Shown here: in pieces, positions 17,351-25,636 of the stretch
Numbering within the stretch: position 1 is the first letter of the stretch
How the letters are laid out: each line of letters begins with the position of its first letter
Assembly (NCBI RefSeq): GCF_041227145.1
Contig: NZ_JBGFSP010000003.1
Location: 2,542,001-2,606,000 of the forward strand
Length of the DNA: 64,000 nucleotides
Origin: Bacteroides sp. AN502(2024)
GTDB lineage: Bacteria; Bacteroidota; Bacteroidia; Bacteroidales; Bacteroidaceae
Direction of reading: 5' to 3'
Made by a program: the position numbers and the translations under genes
The notes under the pieces: generated by a model
The model's database searches: none
What the model saw: only the letters and a program-made list of their open reading frames with translations
Told to the model about the DNA's origin: nothing

Positions 17351-19612
17351 TTATTGCTCTTTATCTGCCGAGGGTGGCACGGCGTCGGCACCGCTGCCCC
17401 ATGCCTTGTTCGGACGGTTGCCCATGACGAGTACCAGTTTACCACCCTCTTTCAGGTCGTCGTGGCCGAACCAGGGCTTGTTCCATTCCTGTCCGTTCAG
17501 CATGGCGCGCTGGATGTACTTGTTTTCGTCCGATGCTCCCTGCGCTTCGATTTCGAACACCTTGCCGTTGCTCAGCGTCATGCGGACGCGGTTGAAGAGC
17601 GGGCTGCCAATGTTGTAGGCGGGGAAACCGGGGGTGACGGGATAGAATCCCAGCGAGGAGAAGACCACGAACGAGGTCATCCCGCCACCGTCCTCGTCAC
17701 CGGGGATGCCCATCAGGTCGTTGCGGAACCATGTGCGGAGCATCTGTCGGATGCGTTTCTGCGTTTTCCAAGGCTGTCCGGCGTAATTATAGAGATAGGG
17801 CACGTGCAGGGACGGTTCGTTGGCCATTGAGAACTGACCTACGTTGCCCGTGTGGTCGGGCAGTTGGGCGTAGAACTCGAATTTGCTGCGTCCCAGCGGT
17901 TCGCTGAAAGTCCGGTCGAGATTGGCGATAAACCGCTCGTTGCCACCCATCAGGCGGATGAGGTCTGCCACGTTGTGGGGCACATCCCAGCGATAGACCC
18001 AGCCGTTGTTCTCACCGTAATATTCGCGGGCGCCCATGCCACCGGGGAAGCGGTAGTCGAAGGGCTCTATCCAGCGTCCTTCCTTGTCCTTGGGGTGGAA
18101 GAAGCCGGTCTCGGCGTTGAAGAGGTGGCGGTAGTTGTGCGCGCATTGCAGGTAGTGTGCGGCTTCGTTCGTCCGTCCCAGGGCGGCGGCGATGCGCGAG
18201 AGGCACCACTGGTCGTAGCTGGTTCCCAGCGTGACGGCTACGGGCTGGCGTTTCTCGAAGGGATGCACGTTGGGATCGGTCTCCGCTTCGCCCGGACGGA
18301 GGGCAGGGATGTAACCGTGGTCGCGATAGAAGGCGTCCAGCCATCCGGCAGGCTTGCCCGACCAAGGGGCAAGAGTCTTCTCCTCCATGCCTCGGCGGCA
18401 GGCTTCGTATGCCTTGGCAGTGTCCACCTTCAGCCCCTTTGCCAGTGCGTCGGCCACGGTTGCCACGGCATGGTTGGAGTTCATGCGGCGCGTGTCGCCC
18501 GTGGTCTCGGGGAAGGTGGGCATCCACATATTCCCCATCTGTTCGGCCATGCGCAGGTAAGAGGCGATGATATCCTCCTCTTTCCGTTGGTCGATGAGCG
18601 CGCGCAGGGGATGTGCGGCGCGGTAGGTGTCCCAAATCCAGTCGTCGGTATAGAAGGGCGTGCCACTGTCTTCGTGCACCTTGCCATCGAAGGCGCTGAA
18701 ATAGCGTCCGTCCTCGCTCATGCATACGGGACGCTCGAAGGTGCGGTAGAGGGAGGTGTAGAATACGGTCTTCTCATCCTCCGTTCCTCCTTCCACACGG
18801 ATGCGGCCCAAGGCCTCGTTCCAGGTCTCCCGTCCGGCAGTGGCAAGGGCTTCGAGGTTGTAATCCTTCTGTTCGCGGCGTAGATTCTTCTCGGCCTGCT
18901 CCTCGCTGATGAAGGAGATGCCGTAGCGCAGGCTGACCGAAGTGGTCCCGTCGGCAAAACGCCAGGCGGCGCAGGCGTTGGTACCTTCCGTCCGATCTTG
19001 GGTCTGGTCGATGGTTCCGGTCTTTACGATGCCGGATTCCACGGGTTTCTCTTTCGTCTCGATATATAAATAGACGTTTGTATTGGCGCTCAGTTGCTGA
19101 TGTCCGCAGATGAAGTTCTCACCGGTGCGGATGGCACCGTTGCGCGAACGGACGATGAGGTAGGCGGGTCGTCCCGCCTCGAAAGTGATGCGGTAGATAG
19201 CCGATTGGTGCGAGAGGGCATACTCAGCGCTCATGCGGTTGTCGTCCAGGTCTACGCTATACGAGTAAGGAGTGATCTGCTCGTTGTCGTACGTATAGGC
19301 TACGGTCGGGCGCAGGCTGTCTCCCTGATAAGGGGTGAGACTGAACGCCGAACGTTCGCGGTGGTTGGTGACGATGACGGGCAGGCCGTTCACCGTCTCG
19401 GACGTGTAGTCGGCACGTTCGGGATAGACCCGCAGCATGCTGTTAGGCAACTGGATGGTGGGGAACGTCGGGACGAGCAGATGGCTGACATTGCCTATGT
19501 AGGGGTTTACATAGTCCACCGGACTTTTCTCCGGCGCTGCCTGTCGTGTTTCGTTACAGGCTCCCAACATCAAGGCCACTGCTACGGAAACGGATAAATG
19601 TGTAAGTTTCAT
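17351..19612 (-). CDS. GH92 alpha-mannosidase-like lipoprotein, G+C-rich
   Basis: 753 residues with a lipoprotein signal (VAVALMLGAC). The GH92 N-terminal beta-sandwich starts at YVNPYIGNVSHLLVPTFPT and the (alpha/alpha)6 catalytic domain follows. The catalytic acid motif is ANEPSLHVPYLYNY (near residue 598). The motif carrying the general-base aspartates reads GDEDGGGMTSFVV (near residue 636), where most GH92 enzymes have GQMSAWY. Family members remove alpha-mannose from N-glycans or yeast mannan using calcium; the altered motif may mean another linkage. G+C content by eye is about 60 percent, far above the flanking genes, which points to horizontal transfer. It is a single gene with no SusCD partner. 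Confidence 0.9.
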   Translation of the reverse strand: MKLTHLSVSVAVALMLGACNETRQAAPEKSPVDYVNPYIGNVSHLLVPTFPTIQLPNSMLRVYPERADYTSETVNGLPVIVTNHRERSAFSLTPYQGDSLRPTVAYTYDNEQITPYSYSVDLDDNRMSAEYALSHQSAIYRITFEAGRPAYLIVRSRNGAIRTGENFICGHQQLSANTNVYLYIETKEKPVESGIVKTGTIDQTQDRTEGTNACAAWRFADGTTSVSLRYGISFISEEQAEKNLRREQKDYNLEALATAGRETWNEALGRIRVEGGTEDEKTVFYTSLYRTFERPVCMSEDGRYFSAFDGKVHEDSGTPFYTDDWIWDTYRAAHPLRALIDQRKEEDIIASYLRMAEQMGNMWMPTFPETTGDTRRMNSNHAVATVADALAKGLKVDTAKAYEACRRGMEEKTLAPWSGKPAGWLDAFYRDHGYIPALRPGEAETDPNVHPFEKRQPVAVTLGTSYDQWCLSRIAAALGRTNEAAHYLQCAHNYRHLFNAETGFFHPKDKEGRWIEPFDYRFPGGMGAREYYGENNGWVYRWDVPHNVADLIRLMGGNERFIANLDRTFSEPLGRSKFEFYAQLPDHTGNVGQFSMANEPSLHVPYLYNYAGQPWKTQKRIRQMLRTWFRNDLMGIPGDEDGGGMTSFVVFSSLGFYPVTPGFPAYNIGSPLFNRVRMTLSNGKVFEIEAQGASDENKYIQRAMLNGQEWNKPWFGHDDLKEGGKLVLVMGNRPNKAWGSGADAVPPSADKEQ

Positions 19613-19652
19613 GATATATTACGTTTTTTGTTATTTCATTCTTTTCCGAGGA

Positions 19653-19660
19653 CAAAGATA
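19653..19660 (-). promoter_or_regulatory. -7 promoter element upstream of the G+C-rich GH92 gene
   Basis: TATCTTTG on the minus strand matches TAnnTTTG exactly and lies about 40 bases before the ATG. No -33 TTTG is found at 19-21 bases, so the promoter is partial. Confidence 0.45.
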
Positions 19661-19730
19661 GGAATAAGCTCTTATCTTTTTGCTTAAAATGGAATTAACC
19701 GAGAATTAAAATTGGATTAGGAAGATAAAA

Positions 19731-20116
19731 CAGTGTTGTTTTGTCTCGTCAGGTTTCTAGGAACGATGAAACAGCGTTCTTTTGTCTCGTCAGGTTTCTA
19801 GGAACGATCAAACAGCGTTCTTTCGTCTCGGTAGGTTTCTAAGAACAATAAAAACAGTGTTCTTTCGTCTCGGTAGGTTTCTAGGAACGATCAAACAGCG
19901 TTCTTTTGTCTCGGTAGGTTTCTAGGGACGATCAAACAGCGTTCTTTCGTCTCGGTAGGTTTCTAGGAACGATAAAACAGCGTTCTTTTGTCTCGTCAGG
20001 TTTCTAGGAACGATCAAACAGCGTTCTTTCGTCTCGGTAGGTTTCTAGGAACGATAAAACAGCGTTCTTTCGTCTCGGTAGGTTTCTAGGAACGATAAAA
20101 ACAGTGTTGTTTTGTC
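19731..20116. repeat. Nine tandem copies of a 41-base unit plus a partial tenth
   Basis: Units start at 19731, 19772, 19813, 19855, 19896, 19937, 19978, 20019 and 20060. Seven are 41 bases and two are 42; a 15-base partial copy starts at 20102. Each begins CAGCGTTCTTT or CAGTGTT and contains GGTTTCTAGGAACGAT. CGTTC near the start and GAACG near the end of a unit can pair, so each copy can fold. The units differ from one another at a few set positions (for example CTCGTCAGG versus CTCGGTAGG). The length is not a multiple of three, so the array is not a coding repeat. Confidence 0.9.
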
Positions 20117-20134
20117 CTTGATGAGCATCCGCAG

Positions 20135-20395
20135 ACGCGCGTTTTTTGTTATGTGATGCATCTGTTTGAATGATCGGGTTACGATTTGTTTTTATCCGGA
20201 CAGGCTGCCGTATGTGTGCATAGCCTGACCGTCCCTCGGGCATCTCCTCGCTCAGTGGAATTTCGCCCTTCAGCTTCCGCACCGCCTGTCCCGCCAGCCA
20301 GAGGTAATGGCCGCGACCTTCCAGATTGCGATAGGCAAAGGAGTTGATATTCCACGGTGAAGGAATCCTGATGCGTGTTGTGCTCCCAATTTGAC
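20135..20395 (-). pseudogene. G+C-rich fragment of a glycoside hydrolase-like gene
   Basis: On the minus strand the frame reads RIRIPSPWNINSFAYRNLEG, RGHYLWLAGQAVRKLKGEI and SEEMPEGRSGYAHI. The IPSPWN-type motif is reminiscent of the N-terminal sandwich of GH2 enzymes, but the assignment is weak. No start or further domains are present. Base composition is G+C-rich like the GH92 gene beyond the tandem repeats, so both are probably parts of one acquired segment. It lies directly at the 3' side of tRNA-Phe. Confidence 0.5.
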
Positions 20396-20397
20396 TT

Positions 20398-20431
20398 AAT
20401 AGAAAACGGTCAGACTTTTTCGTCTGACCGT
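20398..20431 (-). terminator. Terminator of tRNA-Phe
   Basis: A perfect 10-base stem, ACGGTCAGAC and GTCTGACCGT with a 6-base loop (20406-20431), is followed on the minus strand by TTTTCT. Confidence 0.8.
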
Positions 20432-20437
20432 CTGTTG

Positions 20438-20510
20438 TGGTGCCACCAGGAATCGAACCGGGGACACAAGGATTTTCAGTCCTTTGCTCTACCAACTGAG
20501 CTATGGCACC
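20438..20510 (-). tRNA. tRNA-Phe (anticodon GAA)
   Basis: 73 bases. The acceptor stem GGTGCCA pairs with TGGCACC, the D arm is AGCTCAGTTGGTAGAGC, the anticodon loop is CTGAAAA and the T arm holds GGTTCGATTCC. The 3' side adjoins a G+C-rich accessory stretch. Confidence 0.97.
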
Positions 20511-20550
20511 CTCATATTAGCTTGATTCAATTGAGTCTCTTTTGTGGATG

Positions 20551-20581
20551 CAAAGGTAGTGAAACTTTTGGATTTTGCAAG
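20551..20581 (-). promoter_or_regulatory. Promoter of tRNA-Phe
   Basis: On the minus strand TACCTTTG (20558-20551) is a perfect -7 box. CTTG (20581-20578) lies 19 bases upstream in place of TTTG. Transcription would start near 20545. Confidence 0.6.
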
Positions 20582-20592
20582 TCTTCCGGAAA

Positions 20593-20636
20593 TAAAAAAA
20601 CACTGATAAAAAGTTAGCCGGCTAATTATCAGTGTT
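20593..20636 (-). terminator. Terminator of the sppA-lpxK-PNP-thiL operon
   Basis: AACACTGATAA (20599-20609) and TTATCAGTGTT (20626-20636) form a perfect 11-base stem, with the palindrome TTAGCCGGCTAA in the loop. On the minus strand a run of seven T follows. Confidence 0.85.
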
Positions 20637-20671
20637 GTATAAGATAAAATATTTCAGGTATGTAATGAAAT

Positions 20672-21709
20672 CTATTGCTTATTTTCCTTTAATGGATTCC
20701 ATCCCTGTGCTTTTAATTCGAATTCTTGGCCATCACGAGTAATCAATGCACAGCCAAGTTCGGGCTTGGTTATATGTCCAATGAGACGGACTCCGTCCAT
20801 TTGTGATACTTTCTCATGCTCGGCGATGGAAACGGTAAAGAGGAGTTCGTAATCTTCTCCGCCGTTTAAGGCACAGGTGGTAAGATTCATGTTAAACTCT
20901 TCAGCCATCACAGCTGTCTGATAATCAATCGGGATATGCTCTTCGTAGATGCGGCAACCGGCATTGCTTTGTTTACATATATGCATCAGCTCTGATGACA
21001 GACCGTCAGAAATGTCCATCATAGAAGTGGGGACAATCTGGGCGGCTGCCAGTTTCTCAATGATATCTTTGCGCGCTTCCGGTTTCAATTGGCGTTCTAA
21101 TAAATATTCTTTGCCGGAGAAATCCGGTTGGATATCTTTATCACCTTGCAATACTACCTTTTCGCGTTCCAAAAGTTGTAGCCCCATATAGGCTGCTCCC
21201 AAATCACCGCTGACGCAGATCAGGTCGGTGTCTTTGGCTCCATTACGGTAAACTACTTTATCCTTGTCGACATCGCCAATACAGGTGATACTGATAGTGA
21301 GGCCTGTCAGAGAAGAAGTGGTATCACCTCCCACAATGTCGACATGGTATTGCTGGCAAGCCAGACGGATACCGGAATAAAGTTCATCCATATCTTCCAC
21401 ACTGAAACGCTTGGAAAGACCCAGAGATACCGTAATCTGCCGGGGAGTGCCGTTCATGGCATAAATATCAGAGAAATTAACTACTGCTGATTTATATCCC
21501 AAATGTTTCAAAGGAACATAAGTCAGGTCAAAATGCACACCTTCCATAAGCAGGTCGGTTGTTACCAATACTTGCTTTTCTGAAGGGTAGGAGAGAACGG
21601 CGGCATCGTCGCCCACCCCATATTTGCTGGATTCATTTTCTAGTTCGATTCCTTCGGTGAGGCGGTCAATCAGACCAAACTCACCGAGCGATGCTATTTC
21701 TGTTCTCAT
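20672..21709 (-). CDS. thiL: Thiamine-monophosphate kinase
   Basis: 345 residues from the ATG at 21709 (MRTEIASLGEFGLIDRLT). The longer frame from 21733 would overlap the upstream gene and adds nothing conserved. ThiL motifs are present: GVGDDAAVL, LLMEGVHFDL, VGGDTTSSLTG and MDISDGLSSEL. The enzyme makes thiamine diphosphate from thiamine monophosphate and ATP, the last step of vitamin B1 activation. It is last in a four-gene operon, 16 bases after the phosphorylase gene, and is followed by a strong terminator. The partner genes have no shared pathway with it. Confidence 0.96.
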   Translation of the reverse strand: MRTEIASLGEFGLIDRLTEGIELENESSKYGVGDDAAVLSYPSEKQVLVTTDLLMEGVHFDLTYVPLKHLGYKSAVVNFSDIYAMNGTPRQITVSLGLSKRFSVEDMDELYSGIRLACQQYHVDIVGGDTTSSLTGLTISITCIGDVDKDKVVYRNGAKDTDLICVSGDLGAAYMGLQLLEREKVVLQGDKDIQPDFSGKEYLLERQLKPEARKDIIEKLAAAQIVPTSMMDISDGLSSELMHICKQSNAGCRIYEEHIPIDYQTAVMAEEFNMNLTTCALNGGEDYELLFTVSIAEHEKVSQMDGVRLIGHITKPELGCALITRDGQEFELKAQGWNPLKENKQ

Positions 21710-21725
21710 AAATCGGGATGATTGT

Positions 21726-22535
21726 TTAGGCACGGTTGATAAGTTCGCGCATGATTGTGGTCATTTTCGGTTGAGCGGCATCAGCAGCTTTCTGAACCTC
21801 TTCGTGCGTTACTTCTACGATTTTTCCTTCTACTCCCAAGTCGGTAATGACGGAAATACCGAAGACTTTGATACCACAATGGTTGGCTACGATAACTTCC
21901 GGAACGGTAGACATGCCAACCGCATCAGCACCAAGGATATGGAATAGTTTGTATTCGGCAGGAGTTTCGAAAGTAGGACCTTGGGTACCAATATACACTC
22001 CGTGCTGTACTTTGATCCCTTTTTCTTTGGCAATTTCGTCAGCTTTACGGATCAGTTCCTTGCTGTATGCTTCGCTCATATCCGGGAAGCGAGGTCCGTA
22101 AGGGATATTCTTTCCGCGAAGCGGGTGTTCGGGGAAATAGTTGATATGGTCGGTGATGATCATCAGGTCACCGATTTCGAAATCCGCATTGGTACCGCCA
22201 CTGGCATTGGATACAAACAAAGTTTTGATACCTAATTCACGCATGACACGTACAGGGAAAGTTACTTCTTTCATGGAATAGCCCTCGTAATAGTGGAAGC
22301 GTCCTTGCATAGCCATGATATCCTTATTGCCTAGTTTGCCGAAAATCAGCTTACCGCTGTGACCTTCGACGGTAGATATCGGGAAGTGGGGGATATCCGA
22401 ATACTTTATTTCATACTTCTCGGTAATTTCGTTTGCCAAACTGCCAAGTCCGGTGCCTAGTATAATAGCAGTTTCCGGACAGGTATGCATCTTACCTCTC
22501 AGATAAGCTGCGGTTTCTTGTATTTTTTCTAACAT
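21726..22535 (-). CDS. Purine nucleoside phosphorylase, PNP/MTAP family
   Basis: 269 residues from the ATG at 22535 (MLEKIQETAAYLRGKM). Motifs are ILGTGLGSLA for phosphate binding, GHSGKLIFGK, QGRFHYYEGYS, FVSNASGGTN and GADAVGMSTVPEVIVANH with the purine-site residues. The length and motifs fit the trimeric PNP type, which splits inosine or guanosine with phosphate. Its start lies 44 bases inside the end of lpxK, in another frame, so the two are probably translated in a coupled way. Confidence 0.94.
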   Translation of the reverse strand: MLEKIQETAAYLRGKMHTCPETAIILGTGLGSLANEITEKYEIKYSDIPHFPISTVEGHSGKLIFGKLGNKDIMAMQGRFHYYEGYSMKEVTFPVRVMRELGIKTLFVSNASGGTNADFEIGDLMIITDHINYFPEHPLRGKNIPYGPRFPDMSEAYSKELIRKADEIAKEKGIKVQHGVYIGTQGPTFETPAEYKLFHILGADAVGMSTVPEVIVANHCGIKVFGISVITDLGVEGKIVEVTHEEVQKAADAAQPKMTTIMRELINRA

Positions 22536-23622
22536 AGTCAATAATATGTTGGTTAAATTTATCTTGTTGATTCTGTAATATTTCAATTTCAATAGGCAAG
22601 GCATAGATAAATGGTTTCAAATCCTTGTCCAAAGCCGGATGGTTAATCAGGCGTGTTGCATCTTTCTCAGTGGTAATAATCAACCGGTGTTCTCCTTTCA
22701 GTTTATGAAACCGTTCTTTGATAAGCTGTATATCCCGATGAGTGAAATGGTGGTGATCGTCAAACGATAGTAAATCTATTTGTTGGGTACACCCTTCCAG
22801 TCTCTCGAGAATAGGGGTAGGTGAGGCGATTCCCGTCATCAATAATACATCAGTGTTTGCCAATGAGGACAAAGCAATCTCATGGTTTGCCGAAATGGCA
22901 TTTGTATCCGGAGATGTAATAGGGAACACAGGTTGTAGGTTGCCATACCGGAACGATGAGAAGAATAACTGTTGATATGGATAAAGGTTCAGTCGTTTCG
23001 TGATGATGTTATAATCAATAGGTTTGATGTCTTGCGGGCATTTGGTGACAATAACGATTTGTGCCCGGTTTTTGCCGCTAATTGGTTCACGAAGCCGTCC
23101 GGCAGGGAGCAAGGTGTCATCACAGAATAACCGGTGATAATCCGTTAACAGAATATTCAATCCCGGCTTGACGTATCGGTGTTGGAAAGCATCGTCCAAT
23201 AGGATAACTTCTATTGATGGCTTTTGCAGTGCAAGCAACTTTTCTATGCCATGACAACGCTTTTCATCGACAGCGACTGCGATAGACGGGAATTTTTGAT
23301 GCATCTGGTAAGGTTCATCGCCAATGCTTCTTGCCGTACTTTCCGGAGCTGCCAGTATATAACCTTTCGTGTGCCGTTTGTATCCCCGGCTTAATACAGC
23401 TACCTTATATTGATTACAAAGAAATTTTATCAGATATTCAGTGTGCGGAGTTTTTCCTGTCCCTCCTACAGCGAGATTACCCACATTGATGATAGGTATA
23501 TCAAAACTCTTTGATTGGAGAATTCCCCAGTCAAAGAGTTTATTTCTCATCATTACCACTGCTCCATAGAGCCAGGATACAGGGTAGAGCCACTTATGTA
23601 TCTTGATAAAGTGTTCGTCCAT
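22492..23622 (-). CDS. lpxK: Tetraacyldisaccharide 4'-kinase
   Basis: 376 residues. An N-terminal membrane segment (LYPVSWLYGAVVMMRN) is followed by Walker A VGNLAVGGTGKTPHTEYL (about residues 47-64) and VLLLDDAFQHR-like ILLDDAFQHRYV. LpxK adds the 4'-phosphate of lipid A at the inner face of the inner membrane. It lies 10 bases after sppA and overlaps the PNP gene start by 44 bases. In Bacteroides the 4'-phosphate is later removed by LpxF, so LpxK is still needed. Confidence 0.96.
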   Translation of the reverse strand: MDEHFIKIHKWLYPVSWLYGAVVMMRNKLFDWGILQSKSFDIPIINVGNLAVGGTGKTPHTEYLIKFLCNQYKVAVLSRGYKRHTKGYILAAPESTARSIGDEPYQMHQKFPSIAVAVDEKRCHGIEKLLALQKPSIEVILLDDAFQHRYVKPGLNILLTDYHRLFCDDTLLPAGRLREPISGKNRAQIVIVTKCPQDIKPIDYNIITKRLNLYPYQQLFFSSFRYGNLQPVFPITSPDTNAISANHEIALSSLANTDVLLMTGIASPTPILERLEGCTQQIDLLSFDDHHHFTHRDIQLIKERFHKLKGEHRLIITTEKDATRLINHPALDKDLKPFIYALPIEIEILQNQQDKFNQHIIDYVRKNTRNRSLSER

Positions 23623-23632
23623 GTATTACGGT

Positions 23633-25411
23633 TTATTTAATATTCAGTTCGAACGGAATACGTGTCTGAATCATAGATTGTTCTTGCAGATTTTTTAGTA
23701 AACCGAATTGCTGATAGTACTCTCCTAATTTACTTTTCAGTAATTGTGATTCTATATAATTCTTCGGTTTCGTTTCAAGCAGGGAAGACAGGAAATCTTG
23801 TCTCTCAGGATAAGACACAACGGTGTAATTCTCGATACCGGCTTTTGCAACAGCTATATCCAGTGCCTTGTCAATGCCTCCTAATTCGTCTACTAATCCC
23901 AACTTCTTAGCAGTTTCTCCAGTCCATACGCGACCTTCGGCAATCTTTTCGATAGCTTCCTTCGTCATGTGACGTCCTTCGGCACAACGAGTTACAAAGG
24001 TATCGTATCCTTCAGTTATCATCATTTGAAGCAACGATTTCTCATCCTCGTTAAACGGGCGCATGATATTTCCGAAATCAGCATATTTATTTGTCTTTAC
24101 TACGTCATAACTTAAGCCGATTTTATCAGTCAATCCTTTCACATTAGGAATCATACCAAAAATTCCAATGGAACCGGTCAGGGTAGTAGGCTCTGCAACA
24201 ATTGTATCGGCAACGCAAGAGATGTAGTAACCTCCTGAAGCAGCATAATCACCCATAGAAACAATAACCGGTTTCTTTGTTTTCAGCTCTTTCACAGCAT
24301 GCCAGATTTGTTCAGAAGCGAAAGCACTTCCACCTGGAGAGTTGACACGGAGTACAACAGCTTTCACATCATCATTATCTTTCAATTTGCGCAGGTCACG
24401 AATGACTTTCGAACCGACAATTCCGTTTTCGGAAGTTGCAGAGCTCGGATAGTCTGTAATCTCACCGGATGCATAATAAACAGCCAGGATATTACCGCTT
24501 CTGTCTTTCGGCACATTGTTCTTTACGTTTATCATGTCGCTCAATCCTACTATAGGAAGATTGTCATCTTCATCGATCTCTACCCATCTCTTAAGATAAT
24601 TGCGCACATCATTGCGATAAATCAGTGTATCGGCCAATCCGCATTTTATACTCTCTTCTGCCGGATAGAACATGAGCATGCGATCGGCATAAACATTCAG
24701 TGAGTCTACAGAAATATTACGTGAAGTAGATACACCTTCCGTAACCTGTTCCCAGATAGAAGTGATAAAAGTGGTAACCTGTTCGCGGTTGGCAGGACTC
24801 ATTTCCGTAGCGATAAACGGCTCTACGGCAGATTTGTAAGTTCCCACCTTGAACACTTGCATCTCAACTCCTATTTTTTGCAGCAGATCTTTGTAGAATA
24901 GGGGAGCAGAGGCGATACCCCGCCATTCAATCATTCCTTTGGGATTGAGTAGCACTTTATCGGCTGCGCTGGAAAGATAATAAAGTCCCTGCGTATAGGA
25001 ATCGGCATAAGCAATAACGAATTTCCCATTTTCTTTGAAGTCGAGCAGTGCGTTGCGGATTTCTTGCAAAGAAGCATAAGAAGTGTTTAATGAATTTGCC
25101 TGCAAATAAATTCCTTTAATATGTTCGTTTTCTTTAGCCTTCTGGATGGAAGAGAGAATATCGTCCAGTCCGTACGTGTTAGCCCCGTCACCTAACCACT
25201 GTGATAAAATACCCAGCGGGTCTTCTTGCGTACGTTCAACCAGCGTTCCGTTTAGGTCGAGCATCATTACAGAATTCTTTTTTACGATTGTTTCTGTGTC
25301 CGAAGCAGACATGATGCCCAACAATGTTATCATGCTGATTATAAATAATACAATACTTGACAAAATGATACCTGTCACTGTGGCAAGTGTAAATTTCAAG
25401 AAATCTTTCAT
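23633..25411 (-). CDS. sppA: Signal peptide peptidase SppA, 67-kDa type
   Basis: 592 residues with one N-terminal membrane anchor (about residues 8-33). Two tandem ClpP-like serine peptidase domains follow. The catalytic lysine is in VGTYKSAVEPF of the first domain and the nucleophile serine in MGDYAASGGYYIS of the second, as in E. coli SppA. It degrades signal peptides left in the inner membrane after export. It is the first gene of the operon with lpxK, the phosphorylase and thiL. Confidence 0.96.
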   Translation of the reverse strand: MKDFLKFTLATVTGIILSSIVLFIISMITLLGIMSASDTETIVKKNSVMMLDLNGTLVERTQEDPLGILSQWLGDGANTYGLDDILSSIQKAKENEHIKGIYLQANSLNTSYASLQEIRNALLDFKENGKFVIAYADSYTQGLYYLSSAADKVLLNPKGMIEWRGIASAPLFYKDLLQKIGVEMQVFKVGTYKSAVEPFIATEMSPANREQVTTFITSIWEQVTEGVSTSRNISVDSLNVYADRMLMFYPAEESIKCGLADTLIYRNDVRNYLKRWVEIDEDDNLPIVGLSDMINVKNNVPKDRSGNILAVYYASGEITDYPSSATSENGIVGSKVIRDLRKLKDNDDVKAVVLRVNSPGGSAFASEQIWHAVKELKTKKPVIVSMGDYAASGGYYISCVADTIVAEPTTLTGSIGIFGMIPNVKGLTDKIGLSYDVVKTNKYADFGNIMRPFNEDEKSLLQMMITEGYDTFVTRCAEGRHMTKEAIEKIAEGRVWTGETAKKLGLVDELGGIDKALDIAVAKAGIENYTVVSYPERQDFLSSLLETKPKNYIESQLLKSKLGEYYQQFGLLKNLQEQSMIQTRIPFELNIK

Positions 25412-25452
25412 TATACTTATTGTTTTTTTGCGCCAGCTTGTTATTGAGCTAA

Positions 25453-25460
25453 CAAAGATA
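25453..25460 (-). promoter_or_regulatory. -7 element of the sppA operon promoter
   Basis: TATCTTTG on the minus strand is a perfect TAnnTTTG about 42 bases before the sppA ATG. The -33 region is not recognisable. Confidence 0.5.
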
Positions 25461-25600
25461 AATAATTGAGTTGATATTTATTCTATAAGTCGTATGAATT
25501 TTTGTTTTATCACAGTGAATCTGCATGAATAGGAACTTCCTTCATTTAAAATTTAAGTATATTTGTCTGTCTCAAATCTTTTTAAATGAGAAGATTTCTC

Positions 25601-25608
25601 TAATTTTG
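25601..25608 (+). promoter_or_regulatory. -7 element of the histidine phosphatase/GH92 operon promoter
   Basis: TAATTTTG matches TAnnTTTG exactly, 28 bases before the ATG at 25637. A T-run around 25579-25583 stands at the -33 position without a clear TTTG. Confidence 0.5.
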
Positions 25609-25636
25609 TGGCATAGCTATTAATACATTGAATAAT

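Noticed and set aside
17852..18883. Long plus-strand open frame (343 codons) antisense to the GH92 gene
   Set aside because: It lies in the G+C-rich GH92 gene, where stop codons are rare in every frame. Its product is rich in Val, Gly and Ala with no domain pattern, while the minus-strand frame has clear GH92 motifs.
19731..20116. CRISPR array
   Set aside because: The copies follow one another directly with no unique spacers, and no cas genes are in the window. This is a tandem repeat.
20004..20495. Open frame of 163 codons on the minus strand over the tRNA-Phe and the tandem repeats
   Set aside because: It starts inside the tRNA gene and runs through its terminator and the 41-base array. 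Only the middle, a glycosidase fragment, looks protein-like, so I list that part as a remnant.
16418..20510. Integrative element with att repeats at tRNA-Phe
   Set aside because: I looked for a repeat of the tRNA 3' end at the far side of the accessory stretch and found none. There is also no integrase gene. Only the position and base composition suggest an island.
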